A DNA stretch of 64,000 bases from Echinarachnius parma (taxonomy: Eukaryota > Echinodermata > Echinoidea > Clypeasteroida > Echinarachniidae). The stretch's first letter is position 1. Each line of letters starts with the position of its first letter. Below are positions 44,416 to 56,163 of the stretch, one piece after another. The stretch spans positions 1 to 64,000 of the forward strand of contig JBAMJV010009327.1 of the NCBI GenBank assembly GCA_037951105.1, in the 5' to 3' direction. Position numbers and translations under genes: made by a program. A model generated the notes under the pieces. That model saw only the letters and a list, made by a program, of their open reading frames with translations. It was not told where the DNA came from and did no database searches.

Positions 44416-44968
44416 CCGTGGGATTTTTTGTATGAAAGCAAGCCACCCATCCAAATGTCTCAAGGGCACCCCGAAGAACAATACAAAACATGTTGGCAGT
44501 CTGAAATCCCTGGCAGATGAAAATTGTGAGGGAAAAGGGGAAAACAACACAATTTTACTTGGTAGACCTTTTTTATTTTCAGGGGTAGGACAATGTTGGT
44601 ATTGAGGGCGCTTCAAAATATTAAATTTTTGCGAGGTGATGAAAAACTAAGTGTAGATCTAAGAATAAGCATGTAATGTTAATTATAGAACAAACTTTAT
44701 TTGGTCGAAATCGGTTCAGAAACGGCTGAAATATCCATCAATATATCGTTCATGATATATGTGAGGAACCAACTTTTATTCGATAATTCAAGAAATTATG
44801 ATTAAATCATTACACATTTTTGAAAATGCACTAAACATTTGTTTTTGATGGGATCTTTATTGGTATAATTATATTTACCAAGCATCACATTTACTATGAT
44901 TCTATTTTTGATCAAAATATGGTTGATACTTGAGGTGTATGGAGGGCACCCTGTTATGTTAACAACTA
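44416..44968 (+). repeat. Left arm of a long inverted duplication
   Basis: About 550 bp matching the reverse complement of 49986-50551 with moderate divergence. Shared text includes GTGGGATTTTTTGTATG, GGCAGTCTGAAATCCCTG, TTGTATTG-type spacers, CTGAAATATCCAT and CCTGTTATGTTAAC. The part from about 44581 shares motifs with the MITE at 8703-9277. Confidence 0.8.
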
Positions 44969-45016
44969 CTTTTCTAAATACAAAATAAAACAACTTTTTA
45001 CAAATGACACTGACAG

Positions 45017-45196
45017 CAGTGGCGTAGCGTGGTCGGACTGATTGGGGGGGCACGAAAATTATTGGGGGGGCACACCTTATGTATTTCTTTGTTTTTTCAA
45101 AAAATGTCCCCTTATGTTTTCTATTGTTTTTTCGAAATTATTGGGGGGGCACGTGCCCCCCCGTGCCCCCCCCCCCCCCCCGTAGCTACGCCACTG
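45017..45196. mobile_element. hAT-like MITE
   Basis: 180 bp with ends CAGTGGCGTAGC and GCTACGCCACTG and an 8-bp duplication ACTGACAG (45009-45016, 45197-45204). The interior carries several ATTGGGGGGGCAC phrases and a poly-C run. End sequence and duplication length are typical of hAT. Confidence 0.9.
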
Positions 45197-46099
45197 ACTG
45201 ACAGTACCACTAGCAGGAAAGAAATGACAGCTTACTAGTGCAAGTATAAGTCCATTTATATTCCCACATTGTACTAAAGGAAGGGGGTAGAATTGTTATC
45301 AAGGCTAGCATGATGAAGATCCTAAAAGAGGGGAAAAACTACAAAGTGACCAATCAAACCACAATCATCAGGCTACATTATCACATAAAGAAACCAGTTA
45401 TCGTCAGATGCCACTATAAAATATTATAATTATATTGGTATTTTCACAAATGTGAAATACTCTATACTATTGTGGATATGCTGATGTAAATTTTAAGCAT
45501 TTTCATGAATGATATCCCTCTAACACTAGACGTCATGTAAGATCATATATATTTCTGTAAAGTACATCATCCGCTACTTAAGGAGTATCAATGATGTGCT
45601 CGATAAAATGGTATAAGTCTAAGATCACAAATGGCAGTACATGTATACAGTCATATAGTTATTGAACCATAGATGTTGTGTAGTTGACAGCTAACACAGG
45701 AACTGCCCTGAGCTTCCTCAGTGAGAACAGTGTTTGAGTGAACAATTTAATGGTTAATGAGTCCTGGAGACATGTGCAGTCACATGATATACAATAGCTG
45801 TTTAAACCATCAACCTGACCAGTACGAGGATTCAAATCTTTGAAAAGCTGTCATATACAAGCTGTTTAATAGTGATCCCTCTTGAAGATCTTATCCCAAT
45901 AAAGAACATGCTTCTCCATAGGAAGTTAAGTCACCATCAATGACAAGTATGCAATGTCACGGATTCAAACATCATAATTATGTTGTTATTACTGTTAATA
46001 TCCCTGGTTAAGTGCTCATTCATCATAGACATGTGTGTACTTCTAGTCCAATGAACATTTATATGAGTCAAATACAACTTATAATTGTGTGGACTTGTT

Positions 46100-46750
46100 G
46101 AAACAATGACGTACAACCTAAAAGGGTACAATGGCTCAGAAAATGGCCTACAACATTAACCAGAACGTCAATGACGTAGCGCTTATCCGGCATCTCGCAA
46201 CATCAAATATCGCAAATTTCATGTGGTATACACTTTTCAACTGGTCAAAAAATAAAAATTTGATGCCCTGGAAGGGACATAAAAATAAAAAAAATAAAAA
46301 AATTAGAGTGAACAAAATATAAATTTGACGCCCCGGAAGGGACGTGGGAAAAATATTTAAAAAAAATTAAAAAATTAAAAATTACCATAATTAATTAATG
46401 GAGAAAAAATTCTGTGTAGAAGATTATTGTACCAAAGTTAGCTCTACCAGATAAAGCAAACCAAATCAAAATCGGTCGAGAAATGAAGGAGAAGAAGCAT
46501 TTTTTGTGATTTCGAATAAATTTGCATAAATTACCATAGATAATGAATTTCACGATTCTGTGTAGAAGTTTTAAATCCCCCTCCTAGCCCTATCTTATGA
46601 AACAATCAGAATCAAAATCGGTTGAAAAATAACGAAGAAGAAGCATTTTGAAAACTGTGGACGGACAGACGGAAGGACGGAAGGACGGACGACGGACGCC
46701 ACACCATGGCATAAGCTCATCGGGCCCTTCGGGCCGGATGAGCTAAAAAC
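46100..46750 (+). repeat. Dispersed-repeat-like block with GGAC tail and hairpin
   Basis: Contains two AAATTTGA(T/C)GCCC(T/C)GG phrases followed by AAGGGAC (46258, 46323) and two diverged copies of a AGATTATTG/GAATTTCACGATTCTGTGTAGAAG region (46415, 46555). It ends with GGACGGACGACGGACG and the hairpin AGCTCATCGGGCCC/GGGCCGGATGAGCT (46713-46744). It resembles non-coding repeats with (GGAC)n plus terminal hairpin seen in many invertebrates; the family is not named. Confidence 0.5.
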
Positions 46751-47475
46751 AATTGTAACATTGTTTAAAGATGTAGAGTAGGTCACTTTGTTTTTCTTTT
46801 GTAGGATTATAATTTTTTTTATCATGATTGTTTATTTCCATGCCCATTACTTTGTTTGATTGTATTATCATGTACATGAATAAAAAGAATCTTCCTACTT
46901 AACAAATAAACAATAATTTGACTGAGAGTTGAGTTAAGCACTACTGCCTTTGCCGCTTCATTTATTTTCCCTTATCTTTCCCTACACCTACATAATATTT
47001 ACACTCATTGCTGACTTCTGTATTACAGTATTAGTTCAGTGTTAATATTGGCAAAACACACAGAAAAAAAGTATAAGTGCTTTTTTGTCAGATATATCAT
47101 TAAATTGTTATTAGTAAGCAAATCACTTCATTCAATTGTTTATATTGTATTATAATCTATATTAAGGCCTATTATGTATTTGAACTCTATAATCTATATC
47201 TATTTTCCCTATTATACATTATGTACATTTCATTATCAAACATGTTTTACCTCTATTATAATGATTGAGTAAAATCAGATACCAACAATACACTATTACG
47301 AGTTACTTAGCACTGTGTGCATCTACGAGGTTGCCTAGCTGGAATGCTCCCAAGGGAGTGGACAATGTGCACTTTGTGTGCTGGATTGAGTGCAGTATGT
47401 ATCCGATGACCGGGGTAATAATAGTGATGCGCCGCGAGCGTCGAAAGACGGAACGTGCGCTATATAGGTAGCCAC

Positions 47476-47545
<70 letters not shown>

Positions 47546-47567
47546 ATTATCATTATTATTATTATTA
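47476..47567 (+). repeat. (ATT)n microsatellite
   Basis: About 90 bp of nearly pure ATT; the poly-I frame on the minus strand is an artefact. Confidence 0.95.
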
Positions 47568-47799
47568 AGAACTCATATTCTTATGCCTTTGTTTTTTTTA
47601 ATTTGTTATGTGTTTTATTGTTTTATTATTTTTTTTCTCGTTTATATCACTTTTAAAACTTTCAAAAATGACATTAAATGCCATTCGAAGAACTTCAAAT
47701 ATAAATTATGTAACGTTTTAAATATCTTAAACATTTCAATGCGTTTTTGTATATAACTGAACGTACAATTGCAAGTCCTTTGTATAACACGTGACATAA

Positions 47800-48330
47800 A
47801 ATGACACGTGACAGATTAACCGAAGATATTGTGCAGTCAAATTTGGTATCAAATCTGAAGCAATGTGATGATATCATAATGCTCTTTAGTGTAATTGTGA
47901 AAATAGCAGAGACAAACCTTCATGATTATTTTATTTATATTTAGTAATATTTAGTGAGAAATCGATTGCATGTCAAATAGTTTACATTATCGCTCTAAGT
48001 TCCCCCCAAAAAACATAGGTTTGCGAAGATCAGTCGATCAGATGTCCAGCATTTAGTGCCTTATATTAATATTTTGATATTATGGTATAATCGTGTTGAT
48101 TACGTTAGGTTGTTTTTCGAGCACTAGCGCTATATACCAGGAACATCCGAGAAAATATTACACATAACAGGAAGGTGGTCAGGTTTCGTTTCTGGAAAGA
48201 TCCGGTTGAGTTTAAATAACATGGATACATTTTTATAAAATAACATAATCATAAAATAACACAATTCAGGGAGAGGGGGTGCAGGGGCCACGTGCCCCAC
48301 CCCTACCCTTTTATCTTTTTACGTTGATTT
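47800..48330 (+). repeat. Tandem duplication, unit 1 (531 bp)
   Basis: Begins AATGACACGTGACAG and ends TACGTTGATTT. Unit 2 follows without a spacer. Only a few base differences were seen outside the MITE. Confidence 0.95.
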
Positions 48331-48995
48331 AATGACACGTGACAGATTAACCGAAGATATTGTGCAGTCAAATTTGGTATCAAATCTGAAGCAATGTGAT
48401 GATATCATAATGCTCTTTAGTGTAATTGTGAAAATAGCAGAGACAAACCTTCATGATTATTTTATTTATATTTAGTAATATTTAGTGAGAAATCGATTGC
48501 ATGTCAAATAGTTTACATTATCGCTCTAAGTTCCCCCCAAAAAACATAGGTTTGCGAAGATCAGTCGATCAGATGTCCTGCATTTAGTGCCTTATATTAA
48601 TATTTTGATATCACTGGCGTAAATCTGTTCGGAAAGCACAATGCATTGGGGGGTCGAGCAATTGTTCACAAACCGTTTGTGAACAATTGCTCGACCCCCC
48701 AATGCATTGTGTTTTCCGGACAGATTTACGCCAGTGTTTGATATTATGGTATAATCGTATTGATTACGTTAGGTTGTTTTTCGAGCACTAGCGCTATATA
48801 CCAGGAACATCCGAGAAAATATTACACATAACAGGAAGGTGGTCATGTTTCGTTTCTGGAAAGATCCGGTTGAGTTTAAATAACATGGATACATTTTTAT
48901 AAAATAACATAATCATACAATAACACAATTCAGGGAGAGGGGGTGCAGGGGCCACGTGCCCCACCCCTACCCTTTTACCTTTTTAACGTTGATTT
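48331..48995 (+). repeat. Tandem duplication, unit 2, carrying a MITE
   Basis: Same as unit 1 except for the 125-bp foldback element plus its 8-bp duplication. It ends TTTTTAACGTTGATTT. Confidence 0.95.
48612..48736. mobile_element. Foldback hAT-like MITE, copy 2
   Basis: 125 bp, almost wholly self-complementary, ends CACTGGCG and CGCCAGTG. Target duplication TTTGATAT lies at 48604-48611 and 48737-48744. The empty site in unit 1 of the tandem duplication confirms the borders. It matches copy 1 at 14144-14270. Confidence 0.95.
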
Positions 48996-49113
48996 ATACG
49001 TTGAAGCATGATTTTCTATTGTGTTCATAATTTGGGGATCTTCATTTTCTTTAGTTGTCAACTCAAAGTGCTGCCCCCTCTTTTATAAGGTCCTATCGAT
49101 CCGCCATTGATAA

Positions 49114-49536
49114 ATGTATACCCAGATCATAAGGCTCTATATTTGTCTTTGTTTTCTTATGTTTCGTGTTCTGGGCCTGCGAAGAGAAGAATCTCGGGTT
49201 TACACTTTCTTATCACTTCCTCACTTTCCTGTGTCTATAATTGTGAAATCAGATTGTAAATGGGTCACGAACATAGTTTTGTCATTGTTAGATTTAAATA
49301 ACAACTTTGGGAAACCCATACAAAAAAATATATATATACATTTTGTTTTTATACCCGACAATTATGCCGAAATACGTATATGTATTTATATATGTAGTAA
49401 ATTGCAAGAAATACTCATAAATGATTGGAAAGTAAAAAATTATAGCGTCACTTTAAACAATGTTCAATGTTCACAAAAATCTATGTGGATTTGTATAATG
49501 TTACCTAATGGTTTGTTTCTCGTTAAATATTATTGA
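49114..49536 (+). other. Open frame of unknown status
   Basis: 140 codons, rich in I, Y, L and K as expected of AT-rich chance frames, with a hydrophobic start. No family motif was recognised and no supporting context exists. Probably not a gene. Confidence 0.15.
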
Positions 49537-49549
49537 CTGATTTTATGGC

Positions 49550-49915
49550 AGCCTGAGAGGGTCAAGAGTGATCTGTGCGCTGAATTCGTCAGCTGTAACC
49601 AGCTGGCTGATCAGTTCACGACCCGTTACCATGTAACCTGGAGAGATACAGTGATGAAGTCCACCTATCGCTATGATCTTCCTACCTCTCTAAATGGTGC
49701 CACACGTGACAGAAGGCAGGGTGTTCAGCCAGTCATCGCCTACCACATAACAAATGCTACACAAATAGCAAACGTCCCACTGAAACGACTCTTGTCACAT
49801 GTGAAGACAAATATGGAGCCCACTAGCTATCTTGCTCATGCAGAACAAAAGCAGATGGTTGTCGCATGGGGCTCACAGTGTCGAGCTACTCACAGGAATG
49901 TCAGCCTTCATTAAA
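49550..49915 (+). pseudogene. Coding fragment of an unclassified invertebrate ORF family
   Basis: The plus strand is open from about 49550 to the stop at 49912. The reading includes LADQFTTRYHVTWRDTVMKS, YDLPTSLNGATRDRRQGVQP, VIAYHITNATQIANVPLKRL and VVAWGSQCRATHRNVSLH. From memory this wording resembles a protein family present in many copies in marine invertebrate genomes, perhaps linked to mobile elements; I cannot name it. The fragment lacks both ends. It stops about 70 bp before the right arm of the inverted duplication, so it looks truncated. Confidence 0.4.
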
Positions 49916-49985
49916 ACGAACAGTTATTATTCAATGATGCTTGAATGGTATAAAATCATATAAACGGAAACGGGTAAGAAACGGG

Positions 49986-50551
49986 GTTGTTAACATAACA
50001 GGGCGCCCTCCAGACATCTTAAGTATCAACCATATTTTTTTTTATGTGAACTGGTGAATCATAGTGAATGTGATGCTTGATAAATATAATTATACCAATA
50101 GAGATACCATCATAAGCAATTTAACAAAGAAATGTATGGTACATTTTCAAAAATGTGTTAGAATTAAATTTTTTCTTAAAATTATCGAATAAAAGTTGGT
50201 CCGTCACATATATCATGAACAATATATTTATGGATATTTCAGACGTTTCTGAACCAATTTCGACCAAATAAAGTCTGTTCTATAATTAACATTACATGCT
50301 AATTCTTAGATCTACACTTAGTTTTGTATCACCTCGCAAAAATATTATATTTTGAAGCGCCCTCTACACCAACATTGACCTACCCCTAAAAGTAAAAAGG
50401 TCTACCAAGTACAATTTTGTTGTTTTCCTTTTTCCTTCACAATTTTTATCTGCCAGGGATTTCAGACTGCCAACATGTTTTTTATTGTTATTTGGGGTGC
50501 CCTTGAGACATTTGGATAGGTGGCTTGCTTTCATACAAAAAATCCCACAGG
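49986..50551 (-). repeat. Right arm of a long inverted duplication
   Basis: Inverted partner of 44416-44968. The two arms enclose about 5.0 kb. Confidence 0.8.
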
Positions 50552-52340
50552 AATGTTCAGGCTCCTTGACTACTAGGTGTATGTCGCCTTCTCTGATCCT
50601 CGACAGTATTATGCGAGTGAACAGAGGGGTGCGTACCCCGAAAGCCTAAGAAACGTACTTTGAGGGCTGGTAAGACGGCATCATGTGACAGGGGAGGGAT
50701 CAGTGTTGCTAATTACATTTGGACAGTGGTGCGATCGCCCAATTGTATGTATTCTCAAGCCATGGAGATATATTTAGGATATCTAGATGTAGCTCCTGGC
50801 CATGCCTCGATAATTCTTTTATGCCTTGAAGATTTGTCAAAAAAAACCTATTATTTATATTATGTGTGAAAAAAAAAGAGAAAATAGACAAAATAAATGC
50901 ATACTTGTATATATAAATGCATAGAAATTTAATTTTAAATTAAAAAAAATGTATGGTAGTTGGCGACAATAGTCACCATTGACTAATCGCCATAAAAATT
51001 AAATAACAACAACAACGAATCGCCGGGGAATCTATTGTCTACAAACCTACGCGTGAATAGCATTGGCGCACTTGAAAATGGTTGGCCCGTATGGAACCAG
51101 GAAATAGTAGTGGTGGAAATTAATTGCTTTGTTTATGAATTACACAACCCTTTGCAAAATGTTGGGTATCTATTTGATATCACAAAACGGTACCAAAACA
51201 TATAATAATGTGTTGTTCTTTGCCTGGTGGTCCTCTTTAAGACAATTTTACGCCGAAACAATTAGTACTTATATTTTGTCCATTTAAAGTTTTAAACGTA
51301 TTGAATACAGCAGATACGGTTTATCTACAATTTTAAAACAAAACATTTCAAAAGCGAAAAGCCTTTCAAGCTATACAAAAAATAACCCTACCTCTAACTC
51401 CATGCTGTCTACAGTACAAACATGTCACACCGTTCATGAATATTTGTTAACTGGCTTCTTTTAAATGATCGGTTTTGTTTTTCTTTTTAAATGAGTGGGC
51501 AGTTTTTCTACAAGAGAACCCTCGCAGAGTACTCAATCGATAAGCCGGTCAATTGAAAAGAAGACGAGAGGCTAAGTCCCTTTGAGGTCTCGTTACCACG
51601 CTGATCAATAACTTTCACTGGTTCAGTGATCAGGGGCCGTGTAAGGATTGTTGTATGCTTTGCATGAAAGTAATAGAGGGGCTATGCAATATTGTGTTAC
51701 GTGGCATATGATTAACTCAACTGCGGAAGCTTTTGGTCTTTTAATATCAGCTGTGTGTAGAGCGTATTGTATATATATCTGTTACTCATCGCCTGTGACA
51801 GTTATTGCATGTGGGTGGATCTTAAATTGGATATATTTTTGCTATCGTGGACTTGATAGACAAGGAAAACGTTTCTTTTCTATCAAAATAAGAACGTTAA
51901 ACAATCTACGATCGGGTGTAATTACAATTAGACAGGCTTCAATCTTAAAGTTGACATAACGTACCTAACTGGAAAAGATTTTGCATTTGTGACGGTACTG
52001 GACGCAATGGGAATGCCTCGTTTATAATGATGATGTTATTATAAATAAAAGATAAATGGCGTCAATGTACTTACGCATGCTGTGGATCACCATCATAACT
52101 GGCAGATTGGAGCGAAAAGGAAGACTTCAAGACTAGACTTTAGCTGGATATCGTCGTATAATAACCATCTTTTTAGTCAGTGTAAGTCATTCGAATTGTA
52201 CCACATACTAACATAATAGTGATATTAATGCTTTGTCCAGGACAAACAAACTTTGAATTAAAATTGTACCATCTTCATTGCTGTTAGATTACACATCCGA
52301 AGCGCAATCGAGTTCAGAAGAACATTATTTTGTAATGGGT
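50552..52340. other. Unassigned intergenic stretch
   Basis: Short open frames only (for example 51648-51959), none recognised. No tandem or terminal repeats were noted. Confidence 0.35.
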
Positions 52341-52349
52341 GTAAAAACT

Positions 52350-52465
52350 CTTGACACTGCTGATTGTGAATAATTCAAAAAATAACAAATTAATTATTTC
52401 CATATTGAAGCAGAAGATAGTTGAAAGTGTAAATTGTATATGGATGTGGTCTTATTTCATAATTC
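52350..52465 (+). repeat. Dispersed repeat R3, copy 1
   Basis: ATTGTGAATAATT, CCATATTGAAG(C/A)AGAAGA, TGAAA(A)GTGTAAATT and TCATAATTCACT are shared with 58895-59025 in the same orientation. Confidence 0.55.
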
Positions 52466-53635
52466 ACTCTCAATTTCACACAATCAATAATTTCAAAAGT
52501 AGATTTCAAAAGTGTGTTTAAACAATATTTACAAATTGAGAAACTGTGTGCAATTTAATGAGTGTGCATCACAGTGCCTTTTTTCCACCTGGATATGAAA
52601 AGGCTTGCCTAAGATATGCAGGGTTATGCATTGTCAGCTAAACCATGAATAGTTGCTACATGTAAGGACTGTATTTCAATAGTATAGATCAAGTGCAACT
52701 AGATGGTCGGGTAGACAATAACATTGTATTGGGAAGAGCCCACACACAAGCCATTTTGTTAGGTCACTTTGACTTAGCCGCCCCATCTACCTTTGCTGCT
52801 TCTGTCCTGCTTCTTCCCCCCTCTGACTATTACCTGCCATGCCCGGAACCTTCTCCATGTTTGTATCCTTTCCTTTATTCGTAATATACATGCAACTCGT
52901 CTCAGGCTGCTTGATAATCCATCATAAGTGCTCCATCGTTTACAGTGTGATCGCCGATACTACCGGAGGAAGAAGAAGAAGAAGAAGAAGGTACACTTTC
53001 GCGTACCATGGACGTCCACACAGCTTCTCATTTTTGTACATAATAGTAAGGGTTCATTTATGCTTACCGTATTAACATGAACCAATATTTTGTTTTGACA
53101 AATCTGATTCTGATACATTTTGACTAATTTTAATTTCCATGACCAAGTAATTTGATTTGTTAAAGTTTATTTATCTATCTATTTATTTTGTTGTTGTTAT
53201 AACATGACACTTGTAAGTTGTTTTCTATCATACCTGTAATATTTTACCCAAAATAATGGGAAGAAAATAGATGTTGGAAGATTGAGGTTCCTTGACTTGT
53301 ATTCACTGCTTATGAATAGCATATATAGTACCAGTGTATGTATATATTTGGACTGGGAATGTACTCTTGTGCATTTAGTATTTTGTTCCATTATGACAAG
53401 TATATCAATTATGTAAGATGAATAAGTTACACATTTTAATGATCATGATTCTATTCATACATAAGCTTATGTTTGTCTATGTTATGTTTAAAAACAAAGA
53501 AAACAAATCATCAGAGGCAAGTAATAGGGAAGTTGATTGTATGTCTGGTTTACATGCTTTGTATGAATCAATGAAACAGTACAACATGATATTAAATATT
53601 TGAATATTTGTTGTATGAATTATGATAATTTTGTA
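52466..53635. other. Unassigned; short GAA run
   Basis: A (GAA)7 run sits at about 52969-52989. No gene recognised. Confidence 0.3.
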
Positions 53636-53639
53636 TTGC

Positions 53640-53765
53640 TAACTGGGGAAACCTCTTTATAACAAGGTAGTCGGGACTATCGATTTTACCTCGTTATAAC
53701 CGGAATCTCGCTATAACCGAGATTCTTTTCAATAGCCAGAAAATGTTACCTCATTTATAAGAATG
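53640..53765. mobile_element. pogo/Tigger-like MITE remnant
   Basis: ACTGGGGAAACCTCTTTATAA, CCTCGTTATAACCGG and CTCGCTATAACCGAG resemble the element at 9879-10070. The right end is lost or too diverged. Confidence 0.5.
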
Positions 53766-54599
53766 TTTGTTCTTTATGCGTCTACTTAATCTATGCATTA
53801 CTTCTACTGTTTTGTATTTTGCCCAATTACCAGAATTTCCAGTGATTTTCATTTCATTGAGATAGATAAAATAAGATCATAAAGATTTTACTAAATATGG
53901 AAAATTTGACTTATCTCATTTTTTTTACAACTGTTCTTATCGTGCTCTAATATTAATTAATTTGGTGTGATAAATAAGTGCATTGTCTGGACTGGATTGT
54001 TTGTATCTTTGTGTACATGTATGTTTTGGTGTGGGTGTGTGTGTGTGTGTGTAAGAGAGAAAGATAGATATGATAAGAGAGATAAGTTGTCGGTGTCTAC
54101 ATGGGTTTTTTTATTTTTTTTATTTTTTTTATTTATTGTATTATTATTTAAATTATTATTATATATATTGCCAATGGGATGCTGAAGGATGATTTGAGTT
54201 GGGGAGTGTGCTGTGTGATGAATCGAATACCATTAGTCCTGATGCAAAAAAAAAAAAGCAAAATAAAATAAATAAATACCAGTCTACCAAATTTCACAAT
54301 CTCTCCATCTACCCTCTATTTCTCTCCTTTATTTATTTCCTCAAAGGAAAAGTCCACCCTGAAAATAAGTTGGTTTTAATAGAAGCAGAAAATGTTTCAT
54401 CACGGAAAATTAATAAATTATTTTAAAAATAGGCAATATATTTACAAGAAGAAATTTTTCACTGTCACGTTCCTCTCTTTAGTTATGCCATTATCTTAAC
54501 TAACTTAGATTTAGGGTGGACTTTCCCTTTAGATAAAGACAAATATATTACAATCCATTCCAAGACAGACAGTAACTAGGAGAATAGCCTTTTCCCGGC

Positions 54600-55070
54600 G
54601 TAAAATTAAACTAGATTCATGCTGAGGGCGATTGCATTATGCCTCCATGCCACCTTTTGTAGCCGACCCGTGCCCCGCAGCTCAGGCGACACTAGCCTGA
54701 TGATCTTCGTTAGCCGAAGTGCTAGTGCCGTATCGGTCTCTTTTCGTTAAATTATTTATCAACTTCTAATGTGTTTTTGGTAAATTTTCAAGGTGGTACT
54801 CATTCCTTATCTATTTCGGAATTAATTCCTATAAATGAATTAATTTACTGTGAGTTTAGTTTCCATGTAAACAACAAAATCCAGATAAAGTACGTGTCAT
54901 TACATCGCATCAAAACAAACTTTTCGCACAACGATAAAACAAGCGATCTGATTGGCCCTAGCTTATGGGACACTGTTACGTTCTAATGAGAGATGCACTG
55001 GGATTGGATTATTTTTCAGAGAGTGTTACAACACAAAATTCCAAGTTTTTTCTACTTTTTGAAAAAATGC
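54600..55070. repeat. Dispersed repeat R2, copy 2
   Basis: Inverted relative to 28660-29100 for the ATCTGATTGGCC, GTTACGTTCTAATGAGAGA and TGGGATTGGATTATT part. The GCGATTGCATTATGCCTC block (54630) is in the same orientation as in copy 1, so the units are rearranged. Confidence 0.55.
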
Positions 55071-55640
55071 GCACTTTTTGAGCTTGACGAGTTATGAATT
55101 TGTGTTCAGTGAATTTTTCACTACCCACATGCCAAAATTCAGGTAGATACGAGATTTGAAGCACGAAAGTCAAGAAATAAGGCGATTTTCACGGTTCGGC
55201 CCGCGGTCTAATACTAGACCTAGCTACTCGAATCTTCCATCACACCAATATATACGTAACATGTACGTACATTACACAGGCTAGCGGATATCATGCAGTC
55301 GTGCTTGCATGTATACGGTACGAGTATCGTACACGTACCAACGTAGGTACGTGTACGGTACTCGTACATAATATGTATACATGCGCAATGCATGCGGCAA
55401 TAATGATCTGGTAATTCGCGCGCAAGAATCGGGATCCCGCGGCCCGCCGCTTAGAGGTCCGCTGCGTCGGGACGATTCCTCTCCACAGCTGTTGACAGCT
55501 GATCGGGAAGCCGCGGCGTACCGCTAGGAACGATCAAACCCACAGATTCGAATACGAATACGCGCTATAATCGTCCCAAGCGGGATCCGCGGTAGGACGA
55601 TAGTGATCAATTTGACGTCTCCCTAAAGCACAGTAGACTA
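55070..55640 (+). repeat. Dispersed GC-rich repeat R4, copy 1
   Basis: CGAGATTTGAAGCACGA, CGGCCCGCGGTCTA, CCCAAGCGGGATCC and AGTGATCAATTTGACG are shared in the same order with 61070-61960. Short ACGTAC/GTACGT palindromes are clustered near 55250-55370. Confidence 0.6.
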
Positions 55641-55719
55641 TAATAGTAGCTGCGCTATATAAATGGTCATGTTAGTACTAGTATTTATGTTTGCTGCACT
55701 CGTTCCTTTCGAAAGGTCT

Positions 55720-56163
55720 GAAGAAGAAGAAGAAGAAGAGAAGAAGAAGAAGAAGAAGAAGAAGAAAGAAGAAGAAGAAGAAGAAGAAGAAGAAGAAGAA
55801 GAAGAAGAAGAAGAAGAAGAAGAAGAAGAAGAGAAGAAGAAGAAGAAGAAGAAGGAAGAAGAAGAAGAAGAAGAAGAAGAAGAAGAAGAAGAAGAAGAAG
55901 AAGAAGAAGAAGAAGAAGAAGAAGAAGAGAAGAAGAAGAAGAAGAAGAAGAAGAAGAGAAGAAGAAGAAGAAGAAGAAGAAGAAGAAGAAGAAGAAGAAG
56001 AAGAAGAAGAAGAAGAAGAAGAAGAAGAAGAAGAAGAAGAAGAAGAAGAAGAAGAAGAAGAAGAAGAAGAAGAAGAAGAAGAAGAAGAAGAAGAAGAGAG
56101 GAGGAGGAGGAGGAGGAGGAAGGAGGAGGAGGAGGAGGAGGAGGAGGAGAAGGAGAAGGAAGG
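55720..56163 (+). repeat. GAA tract turning into GGA, about 445 bp
   Basis: Long GAA blocks shifted in phase by occasional GA, ending in (GGA)n from about 56099. All long frames here are repeat artefacts. Confidence 0.95.
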
